A stretch of 64,000 nucleotides of DNA from Candidatus Korarchaeum sp. (GTDB lineage: Archaea; Korarchaeota; Korarchaeia; Korarchaeales; Korarchaeaceae), in the NCBI GenBank assembly GCA_020833055.1, contig JAJHQZ010000001.1, positions 248,001 to 312,000 on the forward strand, given 5' to 3'. Position numbers and translations under genes: made by a program. The notes below the pieces were generated by a model. The model saw nothing but the letters and a program-made list of their open reading frames with translations, was not told the origin of the DNA and searched no databases. The first letter of the stretch is position 1, and each line of letters starts with the position of its first letter. Positions 44,824-53,450 of the stretch are shown one piece after another.

Positions 44824-46362
44824 ATGAGTGGGAAGGTTAAGCTAGAGGAGATAAGTGCAGCGGATTTCTTCTATAGGAACAGATCCCTAGCGGGATTCGA
44901 TAATCCAGTGAGGGCGACTTACACAATAATCAGGGAACTCGTCGAGAACTCATTGGATGCTGTAGAACTAGCGGGTAGATCTCCTAAGGTACTGGTAGTG
45001 ATGAAGGAGGAGAGGGAGGGAGGGGAAGAGAACCTCCCATGGTACAGGATAAAAGTCGCTGATAACGGAATAGGGATGGATCCGGAGGAGATACCTCTAG
45101 CCTTCGGCAGAGTTTTCGTGAGTTCTAAGTATAGGCTAATTCAGAGTAGGGGTACTTTCGGTCTAGGTGGGACTATGGCACTTCTATACGGTCAGATCAC
45201 AACGAATATGCCCTTTAAGATAACATCAGCTAAGGAGGGGGAGCCGATCTACGAGTTGACGATGATGATAGATATAAAGAAGAACGAGCCGATAATATTA
45301 GATAAGAGGGTAAAGGGTATCTCAAGGAAGTCCTTCACGATAGTAGAATCGACTTTCGAGGGAAACTATCCTAGAGCTAAGAGGAAGATAATAGATTACT
45401 TACAGCAGACGGCTATAGTAGTGCCCTATATCTCGATAGTTTTCATGGACCCCGAGGGTCACTTATACATATTCCCTAGGAGCACTGAGAAGATACCGCC
45501 CAGGCCCAAAGAAGCACTATTCCATCCAAAGGGGGTGGATCTAGAGTTGCTTCAGAGACTCCTCAACTCAACGAGGACTAAGAGTTTAGAGTCCTTTCTC
45601 GTGACGCACTTCCAGAGAGTAGGGAAGAAGACAGCTAATGAAGTCCTTAAAATAGCTGGAATTCCTCCTGATAAGAGACCATCCGATCTAACTGATGAAG
45701 ATATAAGGAAGCTCTATGAAGCGCTTAGGAGCTATAAGGGATTCCTGCCACCTGATCCGAGCGTGCTCTCCCCTCTAGGTGAGGAACTCTTTGAATCAGG
45801 GATAAGGAAGGAGTTACAACCGGAGTTCGTTAAAGCGATTCAGAGACCACCATCCGTTTATGAGGCCCATCCTTTCATAGTGGAAGTCGCGATAGCATAC
45901 GGAGGTTTGATAAAGCCTACGGGAGATATACAGTTATATAGATACGCTAACAAGATACCTCTGCTCTATGATGCTTCAAGCGATGTCTCCTATCAAGTCA
46001 TCAAGAGGATAGATTGGAGTATATATGGGATAAAGAACCCTGAAGATGAGCCAATCGCTTTCTTCGTTCATATAGTATCTACTAAGGTCCCATTCAAGAC
46101 TGTAGGCAAGGAGTTCATAGCGAACGTGCCTGAAGTCGCTAGGGAAATAGAACTGGGTCTCAGAGGGTGCGCTAGAGAACTTAGATTATATCTCGGGAGG
46201 AAGAGAAGAAAGGAGATGTTATTAAAGAGATATGAGCTCTTCAAAATGTATTATGAGCTGATATCCTGGACTCTAGAGGAGATGATAGGGGAGAGACCCC
46301 CCATTGAGAACTTGATATGGAGGATAAAGGAGGGCTTGGGTGATGAGGATGAGCGTGGATGA
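44824..46362 (+). CDS. top6B: DNA topoisomerase VI subunit B
   Basis: This is the GHKL ATPase subunit of type IIB topoisomerase. The 512-residue product has TIIRELVENSLDAVELA, KVADNGIGMDPEEIPLAFGR, RGTFGLGGTMALLYGQ, then a H2TH domain and transducer (Lys in DPSVLSPLGEELFESGIRKE region). The G1/G2 ATP-lid motifs are intact. It overlaps top6A. Confidence 0.95.
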   Translation: MSGKVKLEEISAADFFYRNRSLAGFDNPVRATYTIIRELVENSLDAVELAGRSPKVLVVMKEEREGGEENLPWYRIKVADNGIGMDPEEIPLAFGRVFVSSKYRLIQSRGTFGLGGTMALLYGQITTNMPFKITSAKEGEPIYELTMMIDIKKNEPIILDKRVKGISRKSFTIVESTFEGNYPRAKRKIIDYLQQTAIVVPYISIVFMDPEGHLYIFPRSTEKIPPRPKEALFHPKGVDLELLQRLLNSTRTKSLESFLVTHFQRVGKKTANEVLKIAGIPPDKRPSDLTDEDIRKLYEALRSYKGFLPPDPSVLSPLGEELFESGIRKELQPEFVKAIQRPPSVYEAHPFIVEVAIAYGGLIKPTGDIQLYRYANKIPLLYDASSDVSYQVIKRIDWSIYGIKNPEDEPIAFFVHIVSTKVPFKTVGKEFIANVPEVAREIELGLRGCARELRLYLGRKRRKEMLLKRYELFKMYYELISWTLEEMIGERPPIENLIWRIKEGLGDEDERG

Positions 46363-47449
46363 TGTCAAGTCGAGAGTTCTTGAGGTAGCTAGGGAGGTCG
46401 CGGAAGCGATAAAGGAGGGGAAGTTCCCGGAATTGGAATATCCCCCCAACACTCAGAGGAATATAGTTTTCGATGAGAGAGTGGGTTATATATTCAAGCC
46501 TACTTTCTACGGGAAGATAAAGGGCTCCCACTCTAAGAGCTTGAAGACATTAGCTGGAGTACTTTACGGTATGAGTAGAGCATTAGATCACTTAGAGAAT
46601 GGATTGACGATGACTAAGAGGGACTTCTACTATCTACATAAGGTGGAGAAACTCAAGGGGACGCTCTTCCCTGAGGATCAGAGGGAGACCGATGCTAGGA
46701 TTATACTCATGGAACTGATCCTCGGGATGCCCAGGGAAGCATTCTCCATAACTAGCGACCCTAGAGGATGGATATATGGTGATATAGAGCTTATTGATAG
46801 ATCTGGGAGAGTGCTGAAGGCAGATCAAGTCGGTGAGATGGGATACTCAGTTCCCCCGAGGCCTGAGAATATAAAGTTCAAGAGGATAGGGGTGAAGGCC
46901 GTGGTAGCTGTCGAGAAAGTCGGACCCGCTAAGAACATGATAGAGCTAGGCATACCCGAGGAGAAGAAGATAGCTATAGCCATATTACAGGGACAAGCTT
47001 CGAGGAGCATGAGGAGATTCCTCAGGATGCTCTCAGATGAGGGGGTTCCGCTGGCAGTACTGACCGACTTATCCCCTTGGTCTCTCAGGATAGCTGCTAC
47101 TGTCATATATAATAGTATAAACTCCGCTCATATACCTCACCTAGCTACACCGGAAGCGAGGTTCATAGGGATATTGACGAGAGATGTAGAAGAGGGGTTC
47201 TTCAAGGATTATAAATTCGCTTTAGAGCCCTTGACTCAAGCAGATTATAAAGCTGCTCTAGATAATAAATCCCTTCCAAACCTCCAGAACGAATTCTGGC
47301 AGAGGGAGAATGATTGGTTCCTCCAAAATAGGAAGAAAGCTGAGCTGGAGATATTTAAGGCGATGAGCCCCTCAGCCAAGACCCTGAAGGAGTACTTCAT
47401 CAAGTACCTCAGTGAGAAGTTAGAGCAGCACTTGGGCGTGAGTATATGA
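46343..47449 (+). CDS. top6A: DNA topoisomerase VI subunit A (Spo11-like) with altered Toprim site
   Basis: This is the DNA-cleaving subunit. The winged-helix (CAP) part has the catalytic-Tyr segment MTKRDFYYLHK (Tyr about 96-97). The Toprim domain keeps Glu in VVAVEKVG (about 191) and one Asp in LTDLSPWSLR, but the usual DGDPWG reads DLSPWS, so the second metal-binding Asp is Ser. The AKGQPxxxTR motif is also changed (LQGQASRSMRRF). ATG 46343 has AGGAGGG eight bases upstream. Identity is clear; metal binding may differ. Confidence 0.9.
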   Translation: MRMSVDDVKSRVLEVAREVAEAIKEGKFPELEYPPNTQRNIVFDERVGYIFKPTFYGKIKGSHSKSLKTLAGVLYGMSRALDHLENGLTMTKRDFYYLHKVEKLKGTLFPEDQRETDARIILMELILGMPREAFSITSDPRGWIYGDIELIDRSGRVLKADQVGEMGYSVPPRPENIKFKRIGVKAVVAVEKVGPAKNMIELGIPEEKKIAIAILQGQASRSMRRFLRMLSDEGVPLAVLTDLSPWSLRIAATVIYNSINSAHIPHLATPEARFIGILTRDVEEGFFKDYKFALEPLTQADYKAALDNKSLPNLQNEFWQRENDWFLQNRKKAELEIFKAMSPSAKTLKEYFIKYLSEKLEQHLGVSI

Positions 47450-47484
47450 ACAAGATTTTTATTTGGGTATCTCTAAAATCACTT

Positions 47485-47562
47485 GCTCCGGTGGTGTAGC
47501 CCGGTCAAGCATAGGGGCCTTTCGAGCCCCAGACCCGGGTTCAAATCCCGGCCGGAGCACCA
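47485..47562 (+). tRNA. tRNA-Glu(TTC) with encoded CCA
   Basis: The acceptor GCTCCGG pairs with CCGGAGC. The anticodon stem GGGGC/GCCCC has loop CTTTCGA, anticodon TTC. The T arm is CCGGG-TTCAAAT-CCCGG. Discriminator A 47559 is followed by CCA at 47560-47562, the only tRNA here with an encoded CCA. A TATA box at 47456-47464 predicts a start at about the first base. Confidence 0.95.
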
Positions 47563-47649
47563 GCGGGGGTTGCCGAGCCAGGTCCAAGGCGCCGGATTCA
47601 GGGTCCGGTGGGCGTCAGGCCCGCGTGGGTTCAAATCCCACCCCCCGCA
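47563..47649 (+). tRNA. tRNA-Leu(CAG)
   Basis: This class II tRNA of 87 nt has acceptor GCGGGGG/CCCCCGC. The anticodon stem CCGGA/TCCGG has loop TTCAGGG, anticodon CAG. The long variable arm is TGGGCGTCAGGCCCGC. The T arm is GTGGG-TTCAAAT-CCCAC. It begins at the base after the tRNA-Glu CCA, so the two share a precursor. Confidence 0.95.
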
Positions 47650-47891
47650 TCCTCTCTTTGATACTCCTTATGGTCATGAGGACTTTCTTTAATTTCATAG
47701 TAATTCATCTGGAGCTCTCCGGGAGAAGAGAGATTCATGGAATATTCACTCTAAAATGCTATTAGAGCGTCTCAACTAACTCAGAACCTTAGATAACGAA
47801 TCCCGGCTTTGTACGCATAGGCTAGCTAAAGAGGAGTGAAGTACGACGCATCTCCGCCGATTTCTATGCAAGTTAATGTCTAAAGATAGAT

Positions 47892-49001
47892 TCATTCAGC
47901 TCTTTCAGAAGATTCCTTTAAAATCCTATTCAGGGCTGGATTGAGCTCCACGATCTTCGTCTTCCCTTGAGATAACCTCCTCACGAACCCCATCGAGTCC
48001 AGCCTCTTGAGGACCCTCGAGACCTTGCTCTTTGAGAACCCAGTGAGTTCAGGGAGGTCCTTTTGCTCGATCTTCCCATTATTCCTGAATATTATGTCTA
48101 TTACATCCCTCTCATCCTTATCTAGCTTCTCCAATGCCTCCTCGATTCTAGCTAATGTCTCCTCATCGTATCCCTCTTCCGAGATACTGATAGGGATGAC
48201 TCTGCCCTGCCTCCTCATCAGGAAGAGGGAGGCAACAAAAGTTATACTCGCTGTGATAGCATTCGAGATTACGAGCGGGAATATAAAGCCCATCATATCC
48301 TGTTGAAGGGGTCCGGTAGTGAGGTTAAATCTTTGAGGTGAGATCTGGTCGATGATCTTAAACTCGAGGACGAAGTCCCATCCCCCTCCCCTAGGGCTAG
48401 GGAAAGGAATCCATATCGCTACGAGCCTCTCCGATAGGGGATCCATACTCAGGGCACCATCCTGACTTATCTTCGTGACACCAGCGCCCTTAGGTAAGAT
48501 AACTTCCATTACCGACTTGTTGTAGTTCAGTGTGATGTTAGGCTTATAGAACCTGTAAGCGAATCTATATGAATCATCGAACTTCGCTAAGGCCGTAGTT
48601 GGAGTGAGAGTGAAACTGAAGGATATGTTCCTCACAGTCCCTGCTTTCGGAATCTCATCTAAGTTCACCACTACTACATCTCCGAAGGATTCTGTGCTGA
48701 CCCTATGAACTGATATGCCTTGGGATAACGCTTTTACTGACGATATCCTCTTAGATGGATTCTCCATGGATATCCCTATCGGAATTATGGGGAAGATTAT
48801 AGAACTCAAAGTCCCGCTGTAGTTCCTGGGGACGCTGAGCTCTGCGTTTACCGTTACCTTCACTGATGCGTTCTCAAATAGTTCAGCTATGACACTCATC
48901 CTAGTTATACTCGCTTCCTGAGGATCGGCTGATGTATCGAGTGTACTGACCAAAGTTAGTAGAAGCATTGTACACAATAGGACATTTGCTATTTGTTTCA
49001 T
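47892..49001 (-). CDS. Membrane-anchored winged-helix regulator with secreted-type ectodomain
   Basis: The 369-residue product has a signal peptide (IANVLLCTMLLLTLVSTL), a beta-rich ectodomain to about 235, one span (about 237-263, ending FLMRRQGR), and a cytoplasmic winged helix (LDKDERDVIDIIFRNNGKIE ... LTGFSKSKVSRVLKRLDSMG). The DNA-binding end is closely like that of the protein at 4570-5526, but the ectodomain is not. It is probably a one-component sensor-regulator. Signal and targets are unknown. Confidence 0.72.
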   Translation of the reverse strand: MKQIANVLLCTMLLLTLVSTLDTSADPQEASITRMSVIAELFENASVKVTVNAELSVPRNYSGTLSSIIFPIIPIGISMENPSKRISSVKALSQGISVHRVSTESFGDVVVVNLDEIPKAGTVRNISFSFTLTPTTALAKFDDSYRFAYRFYKPNITLNYNKSVMEVILPKGAGVTKISQDGALSMDPLSERLVAIWIPFPSPRGGGWDFVLEFKIIDQISPQRFNLTTGPLQQDMMGFIFPLVISNAITASITFVASLFLMRRQGRVIPISISEEGYDEETLARIEEALEKLDKDERDVIDIIFRNNGKIEQKDLPELTGFSKSKVSRVLKRLDSMGFVRRLSQGKTKIVELNPALNRILKESSERAE

Positions 49002-49073
49002 GGACCCTCCTCCTTCACGAAATCTACCGATAGACTGTCAAGTAACTTTATTAATTTATCTCGGCTACAGTCG

Positions 49074-49505
49074 ATGGGTTCTGTGTTGAGGCCGAGGGAG
49101 CTGCTCGAAAGCCTTATAGAATGGAGAGATCTGATGAGAGCGAGAGCCTCTTCAGAGACAGCTGAAGTAGTAGTGGAAGGACCGAGAGATAAGGAAGCGC
49201 TCTCACTCCTCGGTATAAGGGCTAATTATACTTATGCCGGGAGTCTCTTGAGAGACCTGAGGGAGCTCGGAGAGGGGAGAGTTAAAGGGAAAACATTTAT
49301 AATAATGACAGATTTTGATAAAGAAGGAATAAAAATGTATGAAAAATTGAAAATAATTTTAACACAATATGGAGGGAATCTTGATGACGGACCTAGAAAT
49401 GAGTATTTAAGGAGGGGGTTCCCCACGCTGATAGAGGAATTGAGAGGGTTCCTAGAGAGGAGGTTCCCGGATTGGGATCTGATAGTAAGTTCTCACTCAG
49501 ATTGA
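49074..49505 (+). CDS. Small Toprim-domain protein (UPF0292 family)
   Basis: The 143-residue product is a single Toprim fold: VVVEGPRDKEALSLLGI (conserved Glu) and FIIMTDFDKEGIKMYEKL (DxD). Related small Toprim proteins occur in many archaea with unknown roles in nucleic-acid processing. ATG 49074 follows a TATA-like ACTTTATTAATTTA at 49044-49057; the longer frame upstream is unlikely. It overlaps the UPF0201 gene by 34 bases. Confidence 0.85.
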   Translation: MGSVLRPRELLESLIEWRDLMRARASSETAEVVVEGPRDKEALSLLGIRANYTYAGSLLRDLRELGEGRVKGKTFIIMTDFDKEGIKMYEKLKIILTQYGGNLDDGPRNEYLRRGFPTLIEELRGFLERRFPDWDLIVSSHSD

Positions 49506-49951
49506 TCCTTGAGGCTGAGGTATATCCAACGGAAGATGAGAAGAAGGTAATCCAAGCGATGAAGACAATAGTACCGTTCAGCGAGGAACTGGACGATGTA
49601 GAGATAGAAGAAGGTGAAATTAAGGTAATCAGAGTTACTAAAGATGGATACGAATCTCTATCAAAACTCAGGAATTCTTTCAGGAGCAATAGAATTTTAG
49701 ATACTGCTAGGAGCTTACTACTATCTAAGAAAGGCGATCTCAGGCCGTTGAGGTTCCATAAACAAGCAGCTATGGTAGGCAGGGTCAGCTTAGTTGATAA
49801 TGAGGAATTCTCCCCTCTAGGCGTGATAGTCCTCAGGATATATTACGATGGGGATCCCCTAGTCCTAGCAGATTGGCTCGCTCCTAAGACAGAGAGAGGG
49901 AGGCCGGTGAATGAGGCCACTCTACAGGATCTACTCTACGGTAGAGGCTAG
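49472..49951 (+). CDS. UPF0201 family protein
   Basis: This conserved archaeal protein of unknown function has 159 residues. It shows LILEAEVYPTEDEKKVIQAM, LLSKKGDLRPLRFHKQAAMVG and IYYDGDPLVLADWLAPKTER, typical of the family, which resembles a ribosomal-protein/KH-like RNA-binding fold. TTG 49472 has AGGAGG at 49459-49464. It is coupled to the UPF0292 gene. Confidence 0.88.
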   Translation: MGSDSKFSLRLILEAEVYPTEDEKKVIQAMKTIVPFSEELDDVEIEEGEIKVIRVTKDGYESLSKLRNSFRSNRILDTARSLLLSKKGDLRPLRFHKQAAMVGRVSLVDNEEFSPLGVIVLRIYYDGDPLVLADWLAPKTERGRPVNEATLQDLLYGRG

Positions 49952-50159
49952 ATTACCACTTACTAAAGCTAATTTCGTGAGATTCAACTCATTTCTCCTC
50001 GGGACTCACCTTAGAAATCCGCTGAATTAACGCCCTAGACTTTCGTTGAAGTAATTAGAGTTATTCCGCCAGATAAATCAAAAATGTTAACAGGATTATA
50101 GTTAATTGAGAGATCTCTGCATCACGGAGAGTCATGAATCATTATTGATGTCTAGACGA

Positions 50160-51065
50160 TTAAATTTCCACTGTTAAGAAGTCCTTAGCGATCAAAACTT
50201 CCCCATTATAAACTCTCGAAACCTCCTCCTTGAACTTGAGGAGATCTTCCTCTGAATACCTAGCGCTGAAGTGTGTCAAAATTAGTCTCTTAACGCCAGA
50301 AGCACTAGCGACCTCTCCGGCTTCCAGAGCTGTACTGTGTCCTGTTGACTCAGCTCTATCCTTCAACTCATTCAAGTAAGTTGCTTCATGTATGAGTAGA
50401 TCAGCGTCCTTTGAGGCCCTTATCACGGATTCTGTCGGTCTAGTATCTGAGGAGTATACGAGCACAGACCCCCTCCTAGGTGGCCCCATCACATCGCTCG
50501 GGCTCACGATCCTCCCATCCGGTAGCTTAATAGTATAACCTTTCTGTAAGAAGCCTCTCATGAACACAGGTACACCGAGCTCATCAGCTTTTTTGGGATC
50601 GAACTCACCAGGCCTGTCTTTCTCCTTTATTTTCACACCGTAAGTCTCGAAACCGTTGTGATTCACCTCGAAGAACTCTAAAGTGAACTTCCCTAAGCTT
50701 ATCTCACCCCTCTCTATCCCGATGAAGTTTACCTTGAAGCTGGGTTTGGATCCCGTTCTCTCCATCACAGAAAGAAGCAAGGGCTCGAGGCTCTTTGGCC
50801 CTAATATAGTGAGCTCAGATCCCTTCCTCAATATCCCCAATGTTTGTATCAAGGGAAAGAGTCCGAAGAAATGATCCCCATGGAGATGAGTTATCACGAC
50901 TTTATCTATATCCATTAAGCTCTCTTTAGCTATTATCATCTGCCTCTGCGTCCCCTCCCCACAATCGAGGAGTATAGAGTCTCCAACAGTCTTCACAAGT
51001 ATAGCTGGAAGCCCCCTATCCCTGGTCGGGACAGCTGAGCTCGTGCCTAGGAACTTTATCCTCAC
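50160..51065 (-). CDS. rnz: Ribonuclease Z (tRNase Z)
   Basis: This metallo-beta-lactamase nuclease removes tRNA 3' trailers, needed here because almost all tRNAs lack CCA. The 301-residue product has VRIKFLGTSSAVPTRDRGLP, ITHLHGDHFFGLFPL, the exosite/PxKxRN-like region, YSSDTRPTESV and HSTALEAGEVA. GTG 51065 is chosen: TTTTTATAT (51087-51095, minus) is centred 26 bases upstream, so the mRNA is probably leaderless. The frame open further upstream to 51161 is not needed. Confidence 0.92.
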   Translation of the reverse strand: MRIKFLGTSSAVPTRDRGLPAILVKTVGDSILLDCGEGTQRQMIIAKESLMDIDKVVITHLHGDHFFGLFPLIQTLGILRKGSELTILGPKSLEPLLLSVMERTGSKPSFKVNFIGIERGEISLGKFTLEFFEVNHNGFETYGVKIKEKDRPGEFDPKKADELGVPVFMRGFLQKGYTIKLPDGRIVSPSDVMGPPRRGSVLVYSSDTRPTESVIRASKDADLLIHEATYLNELKDRAESTGHSTALEAGEVASASGVKRLILTHFSARYSEEDLLKFKEEVSRVYNGEVLIAKDFLTVEI

Positions 51066-51099
51066 AGGGTGGGAAAGGTAATGAACATATAAAAACGGT

Positions 51100-51387
51100 T
51101 CTGGGGCTTTGGAACTGTTTCTCTCTAGCGTAAAGTTCATCAATCTAGCATAAGCTCCCATTGATGGAATATGTCGAAGCTGGAGTGACTTCTAGCCTGC
51201 GCCCGGTATTTGGGAAAAGGCTGAGCCCGAATGGGCGCAGGATGTTGAAGCGTAGAACTTGCTCCGCAAGTACCGGATGGATGTGGGGGCTCCGTCCGTT
51301 CACCCCGAAGGCCTCCCATGACGACCGAGAGGGATGAAGAATAAGAGGGGGGAAGGGATGAAAGTCCATTCTAGACCAGAACGGGAG
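51100..51387. ncRNA. Candidate structured non-coding RNA between rnz and Trm-G10
   Basis: The 322-base gap is unusually GC-rich after 51190 and folds well. On the plus strand CCTGCGCCC (51197-51205) pairs with GGGCGCAGG (51233-51241). ACTTGC/GCAAGT makes a small hairpin (51257-51271). CGGATGGA pairs with TCCGTCCG (51274-51298), and its GTGGGGG loop can pair with CACCCC (51301-51306) as a pseudoknot. Hairpins of this kind at several points suggest a functional RNA. Strand is not settled, and I could not match it to RNase P or SRP RNA. Confidence 0.4.
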
Positions 51388-52416
51388 CTAAGACAATCTG
51401 CCCACCCAGATCCTCCGTACTAGGGATTTATGCTCCCTCAAATCGAAGAAGCTCACGATACTGATTCCAGCATCCTCAAAATCCTTTTCATTCAGGAACT
51501 CCTTGGGCAGGGAGATAGAGATCCATCCCCCTCTCCTTAAGTACTCAGGGACTTTAGAGATGAATTTCTTCGCGAGCTCCCTCGGGGCATAAGGGGAGCT
51601 GCTCATCCTACCGTAAGGTGGATCCGTTACTACCCTATCGACGTATCCCCCGAGCTCGAGCGAGAGAGCATCTCCGACCCGGAGTTCGTAACCCTCGAGG
51701 AACCCGTATGTTATGAGGTTGTTTTTAGCTTGGATGACCAATTTCTCATTTATATCTACTCCTATTAACTTAGCTCCAACTGATAGGATCTCCAGGGCTA
51801 TACCCCCGACCCCGAGGAATGGATCCAAGACTAAATCGCCTCTCCTCGTCCTAGCTAGGTTCACCATCGCTCTAGCTAACGTAGGTCTCATCGATGCTGG
51901 ATGAACGTAAGGCCTAGCTGAAACTTCCTTGACTTTGAAGAGCGATCTATCGACTTCCCCCTCCTTAAGATATATCACGATATGATCAGATGTGATCACA
52001 GCAATTATCTCAGATTCGGGATTCTTCAGATCCACTTTAGCCCCTTCATTATTATCAATCACCCAACTCCCGAGCTTCTCCTCGATGTCCTTCCTTCTTA
52101 TCCATTCACAACTCCTCTCTACCCTCACACACGTGATCTTGAACCTTCCAGAGATTAAGACAGTTTCAAGTTCATTTAGAGCTCTTGGGAATTCGGAGCA
52201 GTGAAATAGACCTAATAACCTACCGAAGCTTCTCGTGAATGAGAGCCTCTCAGATAGGATGTGAAAGAGGCCCTCGAATAGATCGATGTCCAGCACTAGA
52301 CAAGATCTCATCTCCTTTATAGTCTCATACCTTGCATCTAGTGCCTCAAGTGTTGCTTTGACCTCCTCCTTTGGGATATCAGGGTGCTCCCCCGAGAGAA
52401 GGAAAGCTGTCCTCAT
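51388..52416 (-). CDS. tRNA (guanine-N2) methyltransferase Trm-G10/Trm11 type
   Basis: The enzyme dimethylates G10 in tRNA in known archaeal members. The 342-residue product has an N-terminal THUMP region and a C-terminal SAM domain: VLDPFLGVGGIALEILSVGA, then the catalytic VVTDPPYGRMSS. It overlaps the Nog1-like gene by four bases in a long minus-strand operon of RNA- and GTPase-related genes. Confidence 0.92.
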   Translation of the reverse strand: MRTAFLLSGEHPDIPKEEVKATLEALDARYETIKEMRSCLVLDIDLFEGLFHILSERLSFTRSFGRLLGLFHCSEFPRALNELETVLISGRFKITCVRVERSCEWIRRKDIEEKLGSWVIDNNEGAKVDLKNPESEIIAVITSDHIVIYLKEGEVDRSLFKVKEVSARPYVHPASMRPTLARAMVNLARTRRGDLVLDPFLGVGGIALEILSVGAKLIGVDINEKLVIQAKNNLITYGFLEGYELRVGDALSLELGGYVDRVVTDPPYGRMSSSPYAPRELAKKFISKVPEYLRRGGWISISLPKEFLNEKDFEDAGISIVSFFDLREHKSLVRRIWVGRLS

Positions 52417-53450
52417 TTTCCCCTCAATACCCTCTCTAACTCACTTATTAATTCCTCCAATCCATCTCCTCGCTCTGCAGATATCCTCAAAGCTCTAATT
52501 CCCATTTCTTCGAGCTCCCTCTCGGCCTCTGGGAACTTCCCATCCTTGATATCGCACTTATTCAAGACCACGAGATAACGCTTCGGTAAGCTACCCATCA
52601 ACTCCCTGAGTAGAGATAGCTGGCTATCTAGAGGGTAGCCACAAGTCTCCGTTGGATCCATAATGTAGATAGCTGGCCCTCTTAAATGCCTCAGAGCAGC
52701 TATTGCTTGCAGTTCCATCTTGTTCCTCTCTGAGAGTGGTCTATCTAGGAGACCGGGCGTATCAACGAACTGAACCCTCCCTATGGATGTTTCCCTGTGC
52801 CCTATTATCAAACCCTTCGTCGTGAAAGGATATGGCGCGATCTCGGGCTTCTTCGTTGTCAATTTAGATAGAAGAGTGCTCTTCCCTGTGTTAGGCATTC
52901 CAGCTATTATGACCACAGGTGAATTCATATCGAAATCTGGGAGATCCCTCAGCTTTGGGATGGAGTCCCTCAAGAAGTCGATTTCTCTCCTTACCCTCCT
53001 CAAGACAGAGGCAGTTCTACCTAAGAACTCTCTCCTCAGCTTCGCCATCCTATCCGGATCACTCTCTCCTCTTATAGATGAATAATAAACCCTAGAAATT
53101 CTTTTTATCGTAGTAGAAGCCCAGAAAATTGCTCCAAGTGAATGCTTGACTTCATCTATCCCCGCGAGGACGTCGAGGAGCTCCCTATAGAACGGATCTA
53201 CTTCATCTATATTTGGAAAATTTTTAACAAAATTCTCTAATTTAGATGATATTATATCAGTTATTGATTGTATTCTCCCCATTTCTTTCTCTCTTATCGC
53301 TAGCATTTTATCTCTCCTCTTCTTGGGGGGCTTCCCCTTAGAGAAAGCCCTCTTGAAGGAGATGTCGATTAGGTCCTCGATGGCAGGGGGCTCCACGATA
53401 GATGAGAATGGATTCCCCAAATTATCATCCCAAGAAGAATAAGAGAGCAT
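52413..53450 (-). CDS. Nog1-like GTPase
   Basis: This ribosome-biogenesis-type GTPase of the OBG/Nog1 class has 345 residues. The helical N-terminal domain is Nog1-like. The G domain has G1 IAGMPNTGKSTLLSKL, G2 YPFTTKGLIIGH, G3 FVDTPGLLDRPLSERN and G4 LNKCD. Start ATG 53450 overlaps the protease gene end by 26 bases. Confidence 0.93.
   Translation of the reverse strand: MLSYSSWDDNLGNPFSSIVEPPAIEDLIDISFKRAFSKGKPPKKRRDKMLAIREKEMGRIQSITDIISSKLENFVKNFPNIDEVDPFYRELLDVLAGIDEVKHSLGAIFWASTTIKRISRVYYSSIRGESDPDRMAKLRREFLGRTASVLRRVRREIDFLRDSIPKLRDLPDFDMNSPVVIIAGMPNTGKSTLLSKLTTKKPEIAPYPFTTKGLIIGHRETSIGRVQFVDTPGLLDRPLSERNKMELQAIAALRHLRGPAIYIMDPTETCGYPLDSQLSLLRELMGSLPKRYLVVLNKCDIKDGKFPEAERELEEMGIRALRISAERGDGLEELISELERVLRGK

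Noticed and set aside
47463-47765. Plus-strand frame over tRNA-Glu and tRNA-Leu
   Set aside because: It is a reading of tRNA sequence with no homologous domain.
51145-51369. 74-codon minus-strand frame between rnz and Trm-G10
   Set aside because: It crosses strong self-complementary stems and shows no recognisable fold or ribosome-binding site.
51340-51375. GATGAAAGTCC resembling the CR-I motif of RNase P RNA
   Set aside because: CR-I should be followed by some 200-300 bases of RNA, but the Trm-G10 gene begins at 51388, and no CR-V partner was found.
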